Positions 37,988-47,302 of a DNA stretch of 47,302 nucleotides are shown here, one piece after another. Every line of letters begins with the position of its first letter. Position 1 is the stretch's first letter. The position numbers were made by a program, and so were the translations under genes. This DNA is from an uncultured Methylococcaceae bacterium (lineage in GTDB: Bacteria > Pseudomonadota > Gammaproteobacteria > Methylococcales > Methylomonadaceae). The DNA lies in NCBI GenBank assembly GCA_903927955.1, contig CAIYOW010000054.1:1-47302 (forward strand). The letters run 5' to 3'. The notes beneath the pieces are model-generated. The model searched no databases and was not told the DNA's origin. It worked only from the letters and a program-made list of their open reading frames with translations.

Positions 37988-39562
37988 ATGTCTTCGCAAC
38001 CATCCCGCTTTTGGACAAAAGATTTTTTACTTAACTACCCTGACGGCCTAGGCAGGTTCGGTTTTTATATCATTGTGTTATATGGCGGCCTGATGCTTTG
38101 GTTCGCGCCGCATTTGCCGATCATTGACCTGCCCCAACATGCCGCCCAAGTTGCCTTGTTCCGAGATATTTTGGAAGGCCAGTCTAAATGGCCCGAACTG
38201 TTTTATATCAATTACTTTACCCCTTATCTGGTAGGGTATGGGTTGGTCTTCCTACTGTCTTACCTGATGCCCATAGCCGCCACCTTTAAGGTATTGCTGG
38301 CCTTAGGCTATTACGGCTTTGTCTACGCCTGTGTGTTATTGCGCAAGCAATTTGGCAGTGACAACCGGTTGGACTGGTTGTTTATTCCCAGCTACTTTGG
38401 TTTTGCGTATATCTTCGGTTTTTTCACTTTCCTTTTGGCGGCACCGCTGGGTCTGTTGTTTATAGCATTGGCCTACCGTTATGCCCACCAGCCCAATGTC
38501 CGCTTTGGCATCGCATTGGCTTTTGCCAGCTTCGGCCTGTTTTTTTCGCATGGCTTGGTCTTTGTGTTTGCCAATATCATAGGGGTCATGTTTATTGTCT
38601 TAAAACACAGGCAATTAAGTAAAATTATAGGTACACTTTATCCCTATATAATTGCCGCCACCTTATTTGTTTGTTACATTCTCATCCGCATAAAATTTGA
38701 GGTGGATGTCATTGGCGACGCAGCCAATAAAATTTACTGGGGATTTAACAAGGGGCGTTTGACCTTCCCTTTTATGTCTTTCACCCGCTATGTGCAAGAC
38801 GACAAGATAATGCTTCCGATTGGCATCGGCTTTTTTATCGCTCCCTTATTGCTAAAGTCACATTTAAACAGCAAAAATATCTATGCCTTTGTACCATTGA
38901 CCCTCTTAGTGGTCATCTGGTTCGTCATCCCCAGTATTGCCCTAACATCCAGTTCGCTTTATCAGCGTTTTGCAATATTTCTACTGCCCTGCTACGGATT
39001 TATATTCTGCAATCCGCAACACTTGGGTGCAGCTGCCATAGCAGGTGGTAACAGCCTACGGACTTTGTTGGGCAATAGTTTGCTGCCGTTACTGTGCTGT
39101 GTATTCCTAGGCATACAAACCGAACGCTTAATTAAATTCGCCCATGAAAGTGCTGCTTTTGATGAATTACTGGTCGTCGTCGAACCCCATCAAAGGGCGC
39201 TATCGCTGGTATTTGAAAAAGATAGCCCTGCGGCTGCCAGCTATGATGCCTATCTGCATTACCCACTCTGGTATCAAGCCGAAAAACATGGGCTGGTTGA
39301 TTTTAACTTCGCCATATTCCTGCCCCAAGTAGTCCGCTTCAAGCCCAGTGCCATGCCCGCCGTACTGCCTGGTTTCGAATGGCATCCTGAAGAATTCAAT
39401 TGGGTAAAACACCAAGGCTACCTTTACCGCTACTTTTTTGTGCGCAACAGCAAACTATTGCCTGTCTCATTTTTTGACAACCAGCAATGCAAAGTCAATT
39501 TGGTCAAGTCCGCTGGAATTTGGCAACTTTACGAATCCACTGATTGCGTATCGGGGCAATAA
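37988..39562 (+). CDS. Polytopic inner-membrane protein of unknown function (GT-C-like topology)
   Basis: 524 residues from ATG 37988, with AGG about 10 nt upstream; a TTG at 37952 is a weaker alternative. Roughly ten hydrophobic segments span residues 20-400 (for example FGFYIIVLYGGLMLWF, VGYGLVFLLSYLMPIAA and PYIIAATLFVCYILIRI). They are followed by a soluble C-terminal domain of about 130 residues. After the first helix comes PHLPIIDLPQHAAQVALFRD, whose Asp and His sit where GT-C glycosyltransferases carry their first-loop acidic motif. This suggests, but does not prove, a lipid-sugar transferase. It stands alone between the VOC gene and the efflux operon. Confidence 0.6.
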   Translation: MSSQPSRFWTKDFLLNYPDGLGRFGFYIIVLYGGLMLWFAPHLPIIDLPQHAAQVALFRDILEGQSKWPELFYINYFTPYLVGYGLVFLLSYLMPIAATFKVLLALGYYGFVYACVLLRKQFGSDNRLDWLFIPSYFGFAYIFGFFTFLLAAPLGLLFIALAYRYAHQPNVRFGIALAFASFGLFFSHGLVFVFANIIGVMFIVLKHRQLSKIIGTLYPYIIAATLFVCYILIRIKFEVDVIGDAANKIYWGFNKGRLTFPFMSFTRYVQDDKIMLPIGIGFFIAPLLLKSHLNSKNIYAFVPLTLLVVIWFVIPSIALTSSSLYQRFAIFLLPCYGFIFCNPQHLGAAAIAGGNSLRTLLGNSLLPLLCCVFLGIQTERLIKFAHESAAFDELLVVVEPHQRALSLVFEKDSPAAASYDAYLHYPLWYQAEKHGLVDFNFAIFLPQVVRFKPSAMPAVLPGFEWHPEEFNWVKHQGYLYRYFFVRNSKLLPVSFFDNQQCKVNLVKSAGIWQLYESTDCVSGQ

Positions 39563-39649
39563 ATCCCGATATATCATTCAGCAGTCAATTAGGTACGGTT
39601 TGGTCATTTTGCTGGCCAGACTTCCTGAACACACTAATCAGTTAAATTA

Positions 39650-40900
39650 ATGCATCAAGACTTTGATCATAACCCGGCAACTTCCCGACCGGACAAGCCT
39701 TGGTTTCTCAAATGGCGCTGGTGGCTTATCGTATTGTCCGTGATCGCCGCTATGGGTTGGGGCATTTGGCAGTTCAGTAATAAGCCAGAAAATAATGCAG
39801 CCAATGCCGCCGCCCCCAAAGACAGCCACGAGCAACGCCCTGTAGCGGTGGCGGTTGCTACTGCCAGCCAAGGCGATTTGCCCGTTTTTCTGAATGGCTT
39901 GGGTACGGTGACACCGCTGCGCACGGTCACTGTGCGTTCGCGGGTGGATGGTGAGTTGGTGCGGGTGGCGTTTAAAGAAAGCCAACTGGTCCAGCAAGGC
40001 GATGTGCTGGTGGAAATTGACCCACGGGCTTTTCAGGTGCAATTGCATCAGGCGGAAGGGCAGTTATTGCACGATGAAGCTTTGTTAAAAAATGCTGAGA
40101 TTGATTTAACCCGTTACCAAACCTTGCTTAAGCAAGATTCCATTGCCGCCCAACAAACCGTGACGCAAGAGGCATTGGTCAAGCAGTACCGTGGCACGGT
40201 GGAGGTTGACAAGGCGCAAGTGGAAAACGCCAAATTGCAGCTTAGCTATACCAAAATCACTGCGCCCATCACGGGACGGCTGGGGCTACGCTTGGTTGAC
40301 CAAGGCAACTTAGTCCACGCCACTGACAGTAATGGCTTGGTGGTGATCACCCAACTGCAACCCATCACGGTGGTGTTTACCTTACCGGAAGATGTAGTGC
40401 CGCCGGTCTTGCGGCGTTGGCATTCCGGCGCCAGCTTGCCGATTGAGGCTTATGACCGCACGGGTAGCCAGAAGCTGGCCGAAGGCAAGCTGTTGGCGAT
40501 TGATAATGTAATTGACCCAACCACTGGCACGTTTAAACTAAAAGCCCAATTTAATAATGATGACGGGCTATTGTTTGCCAATCAGTTCGTCAACATCAAA
40601 ATGCACTTGGACAGCCTGCATAATGCCACGTTAGTAGCGACAGCAGCCATTCAGCAAGGGGCTATGGGTAGTTTTGTCTATGTGGTTAAAGAGGACCAAA
40701 GCGTTACGGTGCAGCCTGTCAAGGTTGGCCCCAGCAATGCTGACACCACGGCAGTTTTGGATGGGTTGAAAGCGGGCCAAAAAGTGGTGGTCGAGGGCAT
40801 CGACAAGCTGCGCGAAGGCATCAAAGTTAAGGTGTTAGGGCAAAATAATGACCCGCCGCCTGCCGAGGCAAGCCCTCGCCCGCATAACAAACAGCCCTGA
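39650..40900 (+). CDS. mdtA: RND efflux periplasmic adaptor (MdtA type)
   Basis: 416 residues. A single N-terminal membrane anchor (about residues 24-42, [17 protein letters not shown]) is followed by the adaptor architecture. The lipoyl-like barrel has [20 protein letters not shown] and [16 protein letters not shown] helical hairpin of about 70 residues leads to [20 protein letters not shown]. The beta-barrel and membrane-proximal domains carry [17 protein letters not shown] and FVNIKM. It bridges the MdtBC pump to an outer-membrane TolC-like channel not encoded here. It starts the operon and lies 2 nt before mdtB. The ribosome-binding site is weak. Confidence 0.93.
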   Translation: MHQDFDHNPATSRPDKPWFLKWRWWLIVLSVIAAMGWGIWQFSNKPENNAANAAAPKDSHEQRPVAVAVATASQGDLPVFLNGLGTVTPLRTVTVRSRVDGELVRVAFKESQLVQQGDVLVEIDPRAFQVQLHQAEGQLLHDEALLKNAEIDLTRYQTLLKQDSIAAQQTVTQEALVKQYRGTVEVDKAQVENAKLQLSYTKITAPITGRLGLRLVDQGNLVHATDSNGLVVITQLQPITVVFTLPEDVVPPVLRRWHSGASLPIEAYDRTGSQKLAEGKLLAIDNVIDPTTGTFKLKAQFNNDDGLLFANQFVNIKMHLDSLHNATLVATAAIQQGAMGSFVYVVKEDQSVTVQPVKVGPSNADTTAVLDGLKAGQKVVVEGIDKLREGIKVKVLGQNNDPPPAEASPRPHNKQP

Positions 40901-40902
40901 TT

Positions 40903-43900
40903 ATGGTAGCTGAGGTAAAAACCCAACCGGGCTTTAATCCATCCCGCCTATTCATCCTGCGACCCGTAGCCACATCATTGCTGATGGTCGCCTTGTTATT
41001 GGCAGGCATCATTGCTTATCGGCTGCTACCTATATCGGCATTGCCGCAAGTCGATTATCCAACGCTACAGGTTGTCACGCTCTACCCCGGGGCTAGCCCT
41101 GAGGTGATAACTTCGGTGATCACATCGCCATTGGAAAGGCAGTTTGGGCAAATGCCCGGGCTACGGCAAATGTCCTCCAGCAGTTCCGGCGGCGCTTCGG
41201 TGATCACCTTACAATTTAATCTGGCACTGGCACTGGATATTGCAGAGCAAACTGTACAGGCCGCCATTAATGCAGCGGGCAATTTTCTGCCGACTGATCT
41301 GCCCATGCCACCCATTTACAATAAGGTGAACCCCGCTGATGCGCCTATCCTGACCTTGGCGGTTAGTTCGGCCACGTTGTCTTTACCGCAACTGGAAGAT
41401 ATTATCGATACCCGTCTGGCGCAAAAAATTGCCCAATTGCCCGACGTGGGCTTGGTCACTATTAGCGGCGGTCAGCGTCCGGCAGTGCGTATCCAAGCCA
41501 ACCAAAAAGCCTTGGCGGCCTACGGCCTGAGTTTGGAAGATTTGCGCTTGGCGGTGGTGGCGGCCAATGTCAACCAGCCGAAAGGTTCTTTTGACGGCAA
41601 GACGCGTTCAGCCATTATTGACAATAATGACCAATTACGCAGTGCGGCGGAATACCACGACCTTGTGGTCGCTTACCGCAATGGCGCACCGGTGTTGCTG
41701 TCAACCGTAGCCAATGTGGTGGATGCCAACGAAAATACCCGCTTGGCGGCTTGGGCGAACAATACTGCCGCTGTTATCGTGAATATCCAGCGCCAACCCG
41801 GCGCCAATGTGATTGAGGTGACTAACCGCATCAAAGCCTTGTTGCCCAAAATACAGGCCTCGCTGCCGGGTGCAGTTGATGTGGCTGCACTGACTGACCG
41901 CACCGTGACCATTCGGGCCTCGGTGCACGATGTGCAAATCGAGTTGCTGCTGGCGGTGGCGCTGGTGGTGATGGTGATCTTTTTGTTTTTGCGTAATTTA
42001 CCGGCCACCGCCATTCCTGCCATTGCTGTGCCGTTGTCGCTGATCGGCACTTTTGCGGTTATGTATCTGGCAGGGTTTAGCATCAACAACCTGACCCTGA
42101 TGGCGTTGACTATTGCAACGGGGTTTGTGGTGGATGATGCCATTGTGGTGATTGAGAATATTTCCCGCTATATCGAACAAGGCGATAGCCCGCTAAAAGC
42201 GGCTTTGAAGGGGTCTGAACAAATTGGTTTCACCATTATTTCACTGACTTTTTCGCTGGTGGCGGTGTTAATGCCATTGTTGTTCATGCAAGATGTGGTG
42301 GGGATGCTGTTCCGTGAGCTTGCCATTACCTTGGCGGTGGCCATCCTTATCTCAGCGGTCATTTCACTGACCCTGACCCCAATGATGTGTGCAAAAATGC
42401 TGCGTCCTGCCCATGCCGCCCACACGGCTGAAGCAGCCAGCCAACATGACAGCGGTCTGTTTGCGCGGGTGCTGGCAGGCTATGCCCGTAGTCTGGATTG
42501 GGTGTTGCAGCATCAGAATCTGACCTTAGTGGTTGCTTTCGCGACGCTATTGCTGACAGTGCTGTTGTACTTGTTCATCCCCAAAGGTTTTTTTCCGGTA
42601 CAAGACACGGGGTTGATCCAAGGGGTTTCTGAAGCACCGGCGAGCATTTCTTTTGTGGCAATGGCCGAACGGCAAACCCAGCTGGCTAAAGCCATTTTGG
42701 ATGATCCGGCGGTGGACAGCCTGTCTTCATTTATTGGTGTCGATGGCAGCAACCCCACCTTAAATAGCGGGCGTTTTTTAATCAATTTGAAACCCTTTAA
42801 CCAGCGCAATGATGATGTGCAAGCGGTGATTGCCCGTCTGCACCGCAATTTGGCCAATATGCCCAGCATTGCCCTTTATCTGCAACCCGTGCAAGATTTA
42901 ACCTTAGAAAACCAAATTAGCCGAACCCAATATCAATTTACACTGCAAGCGGTTGATCTGGATGAGCTTAGCCAATGGACCCAGCGCTTGGTCGGGGAAA
43001 TGCGCCAGTTGCCGCAATTCAGTGATGTGGCGAGCGACCTGCAAGATCAGGGCTTACAGGCTTATGTGACTATCGACCGCAGCACCGCCAGCCGCTTGGG
43101 TGTCAGTACTGCCGCCATTGACAGTGTGCTGTACGATGCTTACGGACAGCGTTTGGTATCGACCATTTTCACGCAATCCAACCAATATCGGGTGGTGCTG
43201 GAGGTGTTGCATAATGATCAAAATGATATTTATAAAATCAATGACTTGCGCATTCCTTCCACGACCGGAAAACTGGTGCCGTTATCCGCCATAGCCAGCG
43301 TTTCTGAACGCTCTGCGCGCTTGGCGATTGGTCATCTTGACCAGTTTCCCGCCACGACGGTATCTTTTAATCTGGCTGCTGGCGTGTCTTTGGGTGAGGC
43401 GATAGCCGCCATAGAGGCCAGCAAACAAGCAATTGATCCGCCCCTGAGCATTCAAACGGCTTATCAGGGTTCGGCCTTGGCCTTCAATGCTTCGTTAAGT
43501 AATACGCTCTGGCTGATTGTTGCTGCGATTGTAACGGTTTACATCGTGCTGGGGGTGCTTTATGAAAGTTATATCCATCCTTTGACGATACTGTCCACCT
43601 TGCCGTCTGCGGGTGTCGGGGCATTGTTGGCACTGCAGTTGACCGGCCATGATTTGGGCATTATTGGCATTATCGGTATTATTTTGTTGATTGGCATTGT
43701 CAAGAAAAACGCCATCATGATGATTGATTTCGCTTTGGAGGCCGAGCGTAAACAAGGGTTGCCGCCGCGTGAAGCCATTTACCAAGCCTGTCTGTTGCGT
43801 TTGCGGCCTATTTTAATGACCACGATGTCGGCCCTGCTAGGTGCTTTGCCGTTGATGATCGGTGGCGGGGTCGGCTCTGAATTGCGTCATCCACTCGGCA

Positions 43901-44028
43901 TTACGATGGTTGGCGGTTTGATTTTCAGCCAATTGCTGACCCTCTACACCACACCCGTCATTTACCTGGCTTTGGACAGGCTAGCGCAGCGTTGCAATGG
44001 TAATGACGTGGGCAAACACCGCGCATGA
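40903..44028 (+). CDS. mdtB: RND efflux pump subunit MdtB
   Basis: 1041 residues, 12 transmembrane helices with two large periplasmic loops after TM1 and TM7. The opening [19 protein letters not shown] and [20 protein letters not shown] are HAE1-RND hallmarks. The proton-relay pair of Asp is in [19 protein letters not shown] (about 411). [19 protein letters not shown] marks TM10. In E. coli MdtB and MdtC form a mixed trimer exporting bile salts and novobiocin-like drugs. The next pump gene overlaps by 4 nt (ATGA), consistent with the mixed complex. Confidence 0.94.
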   Translation: MVAEVKTQPGFNPSRLFILRPVATSLLMVALLLAGIIAYRLLPISALPQVDYPTLQVVTLYPGASPEVITSVITSPLERQFGQMPGLRQMSSSSSGGASVITLQFNLALALDIAEQTVQAAINAAGNFLPTDLPMPPIYNKVNPADAPILTLAVSSATLSLPQLEDIIDTRLAQKIAQLPDVGLVTISGGQRPAVRIQANQKALAAYGLSLEDLRLAVVAANVNQPKGSFDGKTRSAIIDNNDQLRSAAEYHDLVVAYRNGAPVLLSTVANVVDANENTRLAAWANNTAAVIVNIQRQPGANVIEVTNRIKALLPKIQASLPGAVDVAALTDRTVTIRASVHDVQIELLLAVALVVMVIFLFLRNLPATAIPAIAVPLSLIGTFAVMYLAGFSINNLTLMALTIATGFVVDDAIVVIENISRYIEQGDSPLKAALKGSEQIGFTIISLTFSLVAVLMPLLFMQDVVGMLFRELAITLAVAILISAVISLTLTPMMCAKMLRPAHAAHTAEAASQHDSGLFARVLAGYARSLDWVLQHQNLTLVVAFATLLLTVLLYLFIPKGFFPVQDTGLIQGVSEAPASISFVAMAERQTQLAKAILDDPAVDSLSSFIGVDGSNPTLNSGRFLINLKPFNQRNDDVQAVIARLHRNLANMPSIALYLQPVQDLTLENQISRTQYQFTLQAVDLDELSQWTQRLVGEMRQLPQFSDVASDLQDQGLQAYVTIDRSTASRLGVSTAAIDSVLYDAYGQRLVSTIFTQSNQYRVVLEVLHNDQNDIYKINDLRIPSTTGKLVPLSAIASVSERSARLAIGHLDQFPATTVSFNLAAGVSLGEAIAAIEASKQAIDPPLSIQTAYQGSALAFNASLSNTLWLIVAAIVTVYIVLGVLYESYIHPLTILSTLPSAGVGALLALQLTGHDLGIIGIIGIILLIGIVKKNAIMMIDFALEAERKQGLPPREAIYQACLLRLRPILMTTMSALLGALPLMIGGGVGSELRHPLGITMVGGLIFSQLLTLYTTPVIYLALDRLAQRCNGNDVGKHRA

Positions 44029-47000
44029 ACCTGTCGGCTTTGTTTATCCATCGTCCGGTTGCCACCACCCTGTTGACCTTGGGTTTAGCACTGGCGGGTT
44101 GGGTGGCTTTCTTGCAATTGCCCGTGGCACCAATACCGCAAGTGGATTCCCCGACCATTGCCGTGTCCGCCGCGCTGCCGGGTGCCAGCCCTGAAACGAT
44201 GGCGTCCAGTGTCGCCACACCACTAGAACGCACGCTAGGACGAATTGCCGGTATCACCGAAATGACTTCCGCCAGCAGCTTAGGTTCGACCACTATCACG
44301 CTACAATTTGATCTGGAGCGCGATATAGACGGTGCAGCACGGGATGTGCAAGCAGCCATTAACGCCGCCAGCAGTTTGTTGCCCAGCCAGTTGCCCAGCC
44401 GCCCCAAATATCGCAAGCTCAATCCCTCTGACTCCCCTATCCTGATTTTGGCGCTCACCTCGGAAGTCATTAGCCGAGGAAAAATGTATGATCTGGCTTC
44501 AACTATCTTGGCGCAAAAAATTTCGCAAATCGACGGTATCGGCCAAGTGACTGTTGGCGGCAGCTCCTTACCGGCGGTCAGGGTCGAATTAAATCCGTCT
44601 TTGCTGAGCAAATATGGCATTAGCCTTGATGACGTGCGCACTGCCATTGTCCAAACCAATGTCAGCCGCCCGAAAGGTGCGTTGGAAAGCCCGACCCAGC
44701 ATTGGCAAGTGCAAGCTAACGACCAAGCCACACGGGCCAATGATTACAATCCCCTGATTGTCGCCTATCGTAATGGTGCGCCGGTGCGGATTGCGGATTT
44801 GGGGGCGGCGGTCGATTCCGTGGAAGATTTACATAATGCTGGCATTAAAAATGGCAAACCGTCGGTGTTGTTGATACTTTTTAAACAGCCCGGTGCCAAC
44901 ATTATCGAAACGGTCAATCGGGTCAAAGCCTTGTTGCCTAACTTACGGGCTATTCTACCCAGTGCCATTGATTTGTCGGTAGCGTTGGATAGGTCTTTGA
45001 CTATCCGTGCATCGGTCAACGAAGTGGAGCATAGCTTGTTGATTGCCATTGCTTTGGTAATTTTGGTGGTATTGCTGTTTTTGCGGAAATTACGCTCGGC
45101 ACTGATTCCGGTGATTGCCGTGCCGGTGTCGCTGATTGGCGCTTGTGCATTGATGTATTTGTGCGATTACAGCTTGGACAATTTGTCGTTAATGGCACTG
45201 ACCATTGCCACAGGGTTTGTGGTGGATGATGCGATTGTGGTATTGGAAAATATTAGCCGCCATGTTGAAAAAGGCAGCCCACCCTTTGAAGCGGCACTGC
45301 TGGGTTCGCGTGAAGTGGGCTTTACCGTGGTGTCCATGAGCCTATCGCTGATAGCCGTTTTTATACCTATTTTGCTGATGGGGGGCTTAGTGGGGCGCTT
45401 GTTCAGGGAATTTGCCGTTACCTTATCGGCCGCTGTGTTGGTGTCCTTAGCCGTTTCACTTACCGTAACGCCTATGCTTTGTGCACGTTGGTTAGCATCC
45501 AAACCCGCACCACCAGGCTATTTATCGCGTAAGATAGAACAGTTTTTTGTCCGTTTGCATAATGGCTACCGGATCAGCTTACACTGGGCTTTGCGCCATG
45601 CGCCGCTGATGATAGTGCTGCTGTTTGCTTGCATTGGCCTGAATGTGTATTTATACAGTATTGTGCCTAAAGGCTTTTTTCCAATCCAAGATAACGGCAG
45701 GTTAATGGGTTCGCTACAGGCGGATCAGAGCATTTCCTTTATGGCGATGCAAAAAAAACTACAGGATTTTGCCGACATTTTACAGACCGACCCCGACATA
45801 ACCACCGTAGTGGGGTTTGCCGGTGGTGGGCAGAACAGCAATGCCGGGCGGATGTTTGCAGTACTTAAGCCACCCGACCAACGCGATGCGTCGATAGACA
45901 CCATTATGCAACGCTTGCGGCAACGCTTGGGTAAAGTGGCCGGTGCCACCCTGCTGATGCAACCCGCTCAAGATTTACGCATTGGCGGTAGGCTATCGCC
46001 CTCCCTGTATGAATTTACCTTACAGGCGGATAGTCTGGCTGAGTTGCGGGAATGGACGCCCAAAATTGTGGCCGCTTTGCAGCGTAACCCCGGCTTGCTT
46101 GATGTCAACACCGACCAACAAGACAAGGGCATGCAAGTCTCGTTGACTGTTGATCGTGAAAAGGCGGCCCGTTTTGGTGTTAGCCAAGCCACTATTGACA
46201 GCGCCTTATATAATGCTTTTGGGCAACGCCAAGTGTCGGTCATTTACAATCCGCTCAACCAATACCATGTCATTATGGAATTGGCACCGGAATATTGGCA
46301 AGATCCTGAAATTTTAAAACAAATTTATGTCAGTGCCACTGGCAACAGCAGCAACCAAATCCCCTTGTCGGCACTGGCTAGCTTTAAGCCGACCAATGCC
46401 CCGTTAACGGTTAACCATCAGGGGCAATTTGCCGCCGCCACCGTTGCTTTTAACCTAAAGCCGGGCGTGTCGTTATCGGATGCCACCGCGATTATCCAAC
46501 AAACCTTACAAGAAATAGGTACACCCGCTTCCGTGCGGGGTGGTTTTCAGGGGGCCGCCAAGGCCTTCCAGCAATCGTTAAACAATCAGCCTTGGCTGAT
46601 TTTGGCGGCATTAGTGACCATTTATATTGTTTTGGGTGTGCTGTACGAAAGCTACATCCATCCACTGACCATCCTATCAACCTTACCCTCCGCTGGCATG
46701 GGCGCTATTTTGGCGCTGCTGGTATGCGGCATAGAATTTAGTATTATTGCCCTGATTGGGGTAATTTTGTTGATTGGCATCGTGAAAAAAAATGCCATTA
46801 TGATGATAGATGTTGCCCTGCAAGCAGAACGTGAGCAGGGTATGAACAGCGAAGAGGCTATTTTTACCGCTTGCCTGTTACGCTTTCGGCCCATCCTGAT
46901 GACCACCTTGGCGGCCCTGCTCGGTGCCTTGCCCTTGGCACTGGCAAGTGGTTACGGTGCGGAATTGCGCCAACCGCTAGGCATCTCCATTGTCGGTGGC

Positions 47001-47108
47001 TTGCTGGTCAGCCAGTTGCTGACCTTATATACCACGCCTGTGGTTTATTTGTACCTAGACCGCTTAAGCCTGTATAGCCGCAATTTGTTCAATAAGGAGA
47101 AGCATTGA
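44025..47108 (+). CDS. mdtC: RND efflux pump subunit MdtC
   Basis: 1027 residues, same 12-helix RND layout as its neighbour. Landmarks are [40 protein letters not shown], the Asp pair in [19 protein letters not shown] (about 400), [13 protein letters not shown] and [19 protein letters not shown]. It overlaps mdtB by ATGA. The signature QVDSPTI and the operon order after mdtB fit MdtC. A two-component system (as baeSR in E. coli) and an outer-membrane channel are not visible inside this window. Confidence 0.94.
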   Translation: MNLSALFIHRPVATTLLTLGLALAGWVAFLQLPVAPIPQVDSPTIAVSAALPGASPETMASSVATPLERTLGRIAGITEMTSASSLGSTTITLQFDLERDIDGAARDVQAAINAASSLLPSQLPSRPKYRKLNPSDSPILILALTSEVISRGKMYDLASTILAQKISQIDGIGQVTVGGSSLPAVRVELNPSLLSKYGISLDDVRTAIVQTNVSRPKGALESPTQHWQVQANDQATRANDYNPLIVAYRNGAPVRIADLGAAVDSVEDLHNAGIKNGKPSVLLILFKQPGANIIETVNRVKALLPNLRAILPSAIDLSVALDRSLTIRASVNEVEHSLLIAIALVILVVLLFLRKLRSALIPVIAVPVSLIGACALMYLCDYSLDNLSLMALTIATGFVVDDAIVVLENISRHVEKGSPPFEAALLGSREVGFTVVSMSLSLIAVFIPILLMGGLVGRLFREFAVTLSAAVLVSLAVSLTVTPMLCARWLASKPAPPGYLSRKIEQFFVRLHNGYRISLHWALRHAPLMIVLLFACIGLNVYLYSIVPKGFFPIQDNGRLMGSLQADQSISFMAMQKKLQDFADILQTDPDITTVVGFAGGGQNSNAGRMFAVLKPPDQRDASIDTIMQRLRQRLGKVAGATLLMQPAQDLRIGGRLSPSLYEFTLQADSLAELREWTPKIVAALQRNPGLLDVNTDQQDKGMQVSLTVDREKAARFGVSQATIDSALYNAFGQRQVSVIYNPLNQYHVIMELAPEYWQDPEILKQIYVSATGNSSNQIPLSALASFKPTNAPLTVNHQGQFAAATVAFNLKPGVSLSDATAIIQQTLQEIGTPASVRGGFQGAAKAFQQSLNNQPWLILAALVTIYIVLGVLYESYIHPLTILSTLPSAGMGAILALLVCGIEFSIIALIGVILLIGIVKKNAIMMIDVALQAEREQGMNSEEAIFTACLLRFRPILMTTLAALLGALPLALASGYGAELRQPLGISIVGGLLVSQLLTLYTTPVVYLYLDRLSLYSRNLFNKEKH

Positions 47109-47172
47109 CGCCCTTTCAGAGGATCGGCTGCCAAAAGATAAAATGATTTATCAAGTGCAGTTAACTGAACAA

Positions 47173-47236
47173 CCACCAGCTAAAGCTGGTGGGTTCGTAT
47201 AATGGACTAAAGTCCGGATACGGGTCATAAGACCCG
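47173..47236. repeat. Three consecutive hairpins, IS200/IS605-type end
   Basis: CCACCAGC-TAAA-GCTGGTGG (47173-47192), GGACT-AA-AGTCC (47204-47215) and CGGGTC-ATAA-GACCCG (47221-47236) are perfect stem-loops with short AT loops. They lie between the mdtC stop and the end of a minus-strand coding frame. Such loop-TTTA hairpins flank IS200/IS605 elements, whose transposase recognises subterminal hairpins. The first could also serve as the mdtC 3' end. Confidence 0.6.
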
Positions 47237-47237
47237 T

Positions 47238-47302
47238 TCATGTTTCGGTTCTAAAATTATCATCTCCTTTAGGCTCGAAATGATGTTCCAGATAATTTTT
47301 TA
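47238..47302 (-). CDS. C-terminal end of a gene running in from the right edge, likely IS200/IS605-type transposase (partial)
   Basis: On the minus strand the frame entering from the right edge ends LEHHFEPKGDDNFRTET and TGA at 47238. Only about 20 codons are visible. Position directly next to the three hairpins suggests the C-terminus of a Y1 transposase (TnpA-like) of an IS200/IS605 element. This cannot be confirmed from so short a piece. Confidence 0.45.
   Translation of the reverse strand, partial: KNYLEHHFEPKGDDNFRTET

Noticed and set aside
37919-38047. 11-bp inverted repeat GCCGTCAGGGT / ACCCTGACGGC
   Set aside because: The arms are 107 nt apart and one lies inside the membrane-protein gene. 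No function is suggested; probably chance.

Overview
The window looks like a chromosomal segment of a gammaproteobacterial type I methanotroph (order Methylococcales) or a close methylotrophic relative. The basis is the gene content. There is an NADP-dependent methylene-H4MPT/H4F dehydrogenase of the MtdA type in one operon with glycerate 2-kinase and serine hydroxymethyltransferase (serine-cycle steps). There is an MfnF-like and MfnD-like pair (methanofuran/methylofuran-type cofactor synthesis), a phosphoketolase-acetate kinase operon, and a nifJ - DHOD-like - ppsA operon. No rRNA, tRNA or CRISPR array was seen. All family calls come from reading motifs by eye, with no database search.

Layout. 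1-1.7 kb: the 3' end of a large repeat-built protein, probably exported by a type I system. 1.9-6.3 kb: an accessory island with four toxin-antitoxin modules in a row (PIN/Phd, two DUF1778-GNAT pairs, Xre/MbcA-RES). It also holds a duplicated 107-bp segment and the scrambled remains of an AAA ATPase. 6.6-10.3 kb: ackA-xfp, closed by a strong terminator. 10.3-17.7 kb (minus strand): nifJ, a dihydroorotate-dehydrogenase-like gene and ppsA, followed by a 5'-truncated DUF1640 remnant. 18.0-21.5 kb: mtdA-gckA-glyA. 21.65-21.84 kb: a broken HicB-type antitoxin.

21.9-24.0 kb (minus): gnnB and gnnA, which would make UDP-GlcNAc3N for lipid A with an extra amide-linked acyl chain. 24.2-26.2 kb (minus): mfnF-like and mfnD-like genes. 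26.5-36.1 kb (minus): an extended Anbu (bacterial proteasome homologue) locus. Read in transcription order it encodes a transglutaminase-DUF2126 protein, a circularly permuted ATP-grasp/alpha-E fusion, a second transglutaminase, a ParA/MinD-like ATPase, a third transglutaminase and Anbu. Just upstream on the same strand lies a divergent VOC/HPPD-like enzyme (36.2-37.5 kb). 38.0-39.6 kb: a polytopic membrane protein. 39.65-47.1 kb: an mdtABC-type RND efflux operon. The window ends in three hairpins and the C-terminal codons of what looks like an IS200/IS605-type element.

How it fits together. Xfp and AckA turn sugar phosphates of the formaldehyde-fixing cycle into acetyl-phosphate, acetate and ATP. 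NifJ and PpsA interconvert acetyl-CoA, pyruvate and PEP. MtdA, GlyA and GckA link C1 units to serine and 2-phosphoglycerate. The least understood part is the 26.5-37.5 kb Anbu locus. It combines two peptide-ligase-like domains, three transglutaminase/peptidase domains, an NTN hydrolase and a ParA-type ATPase, which fits a predicted peptide-tagging or peptide-synthesis and degradation system of unknown substrate.
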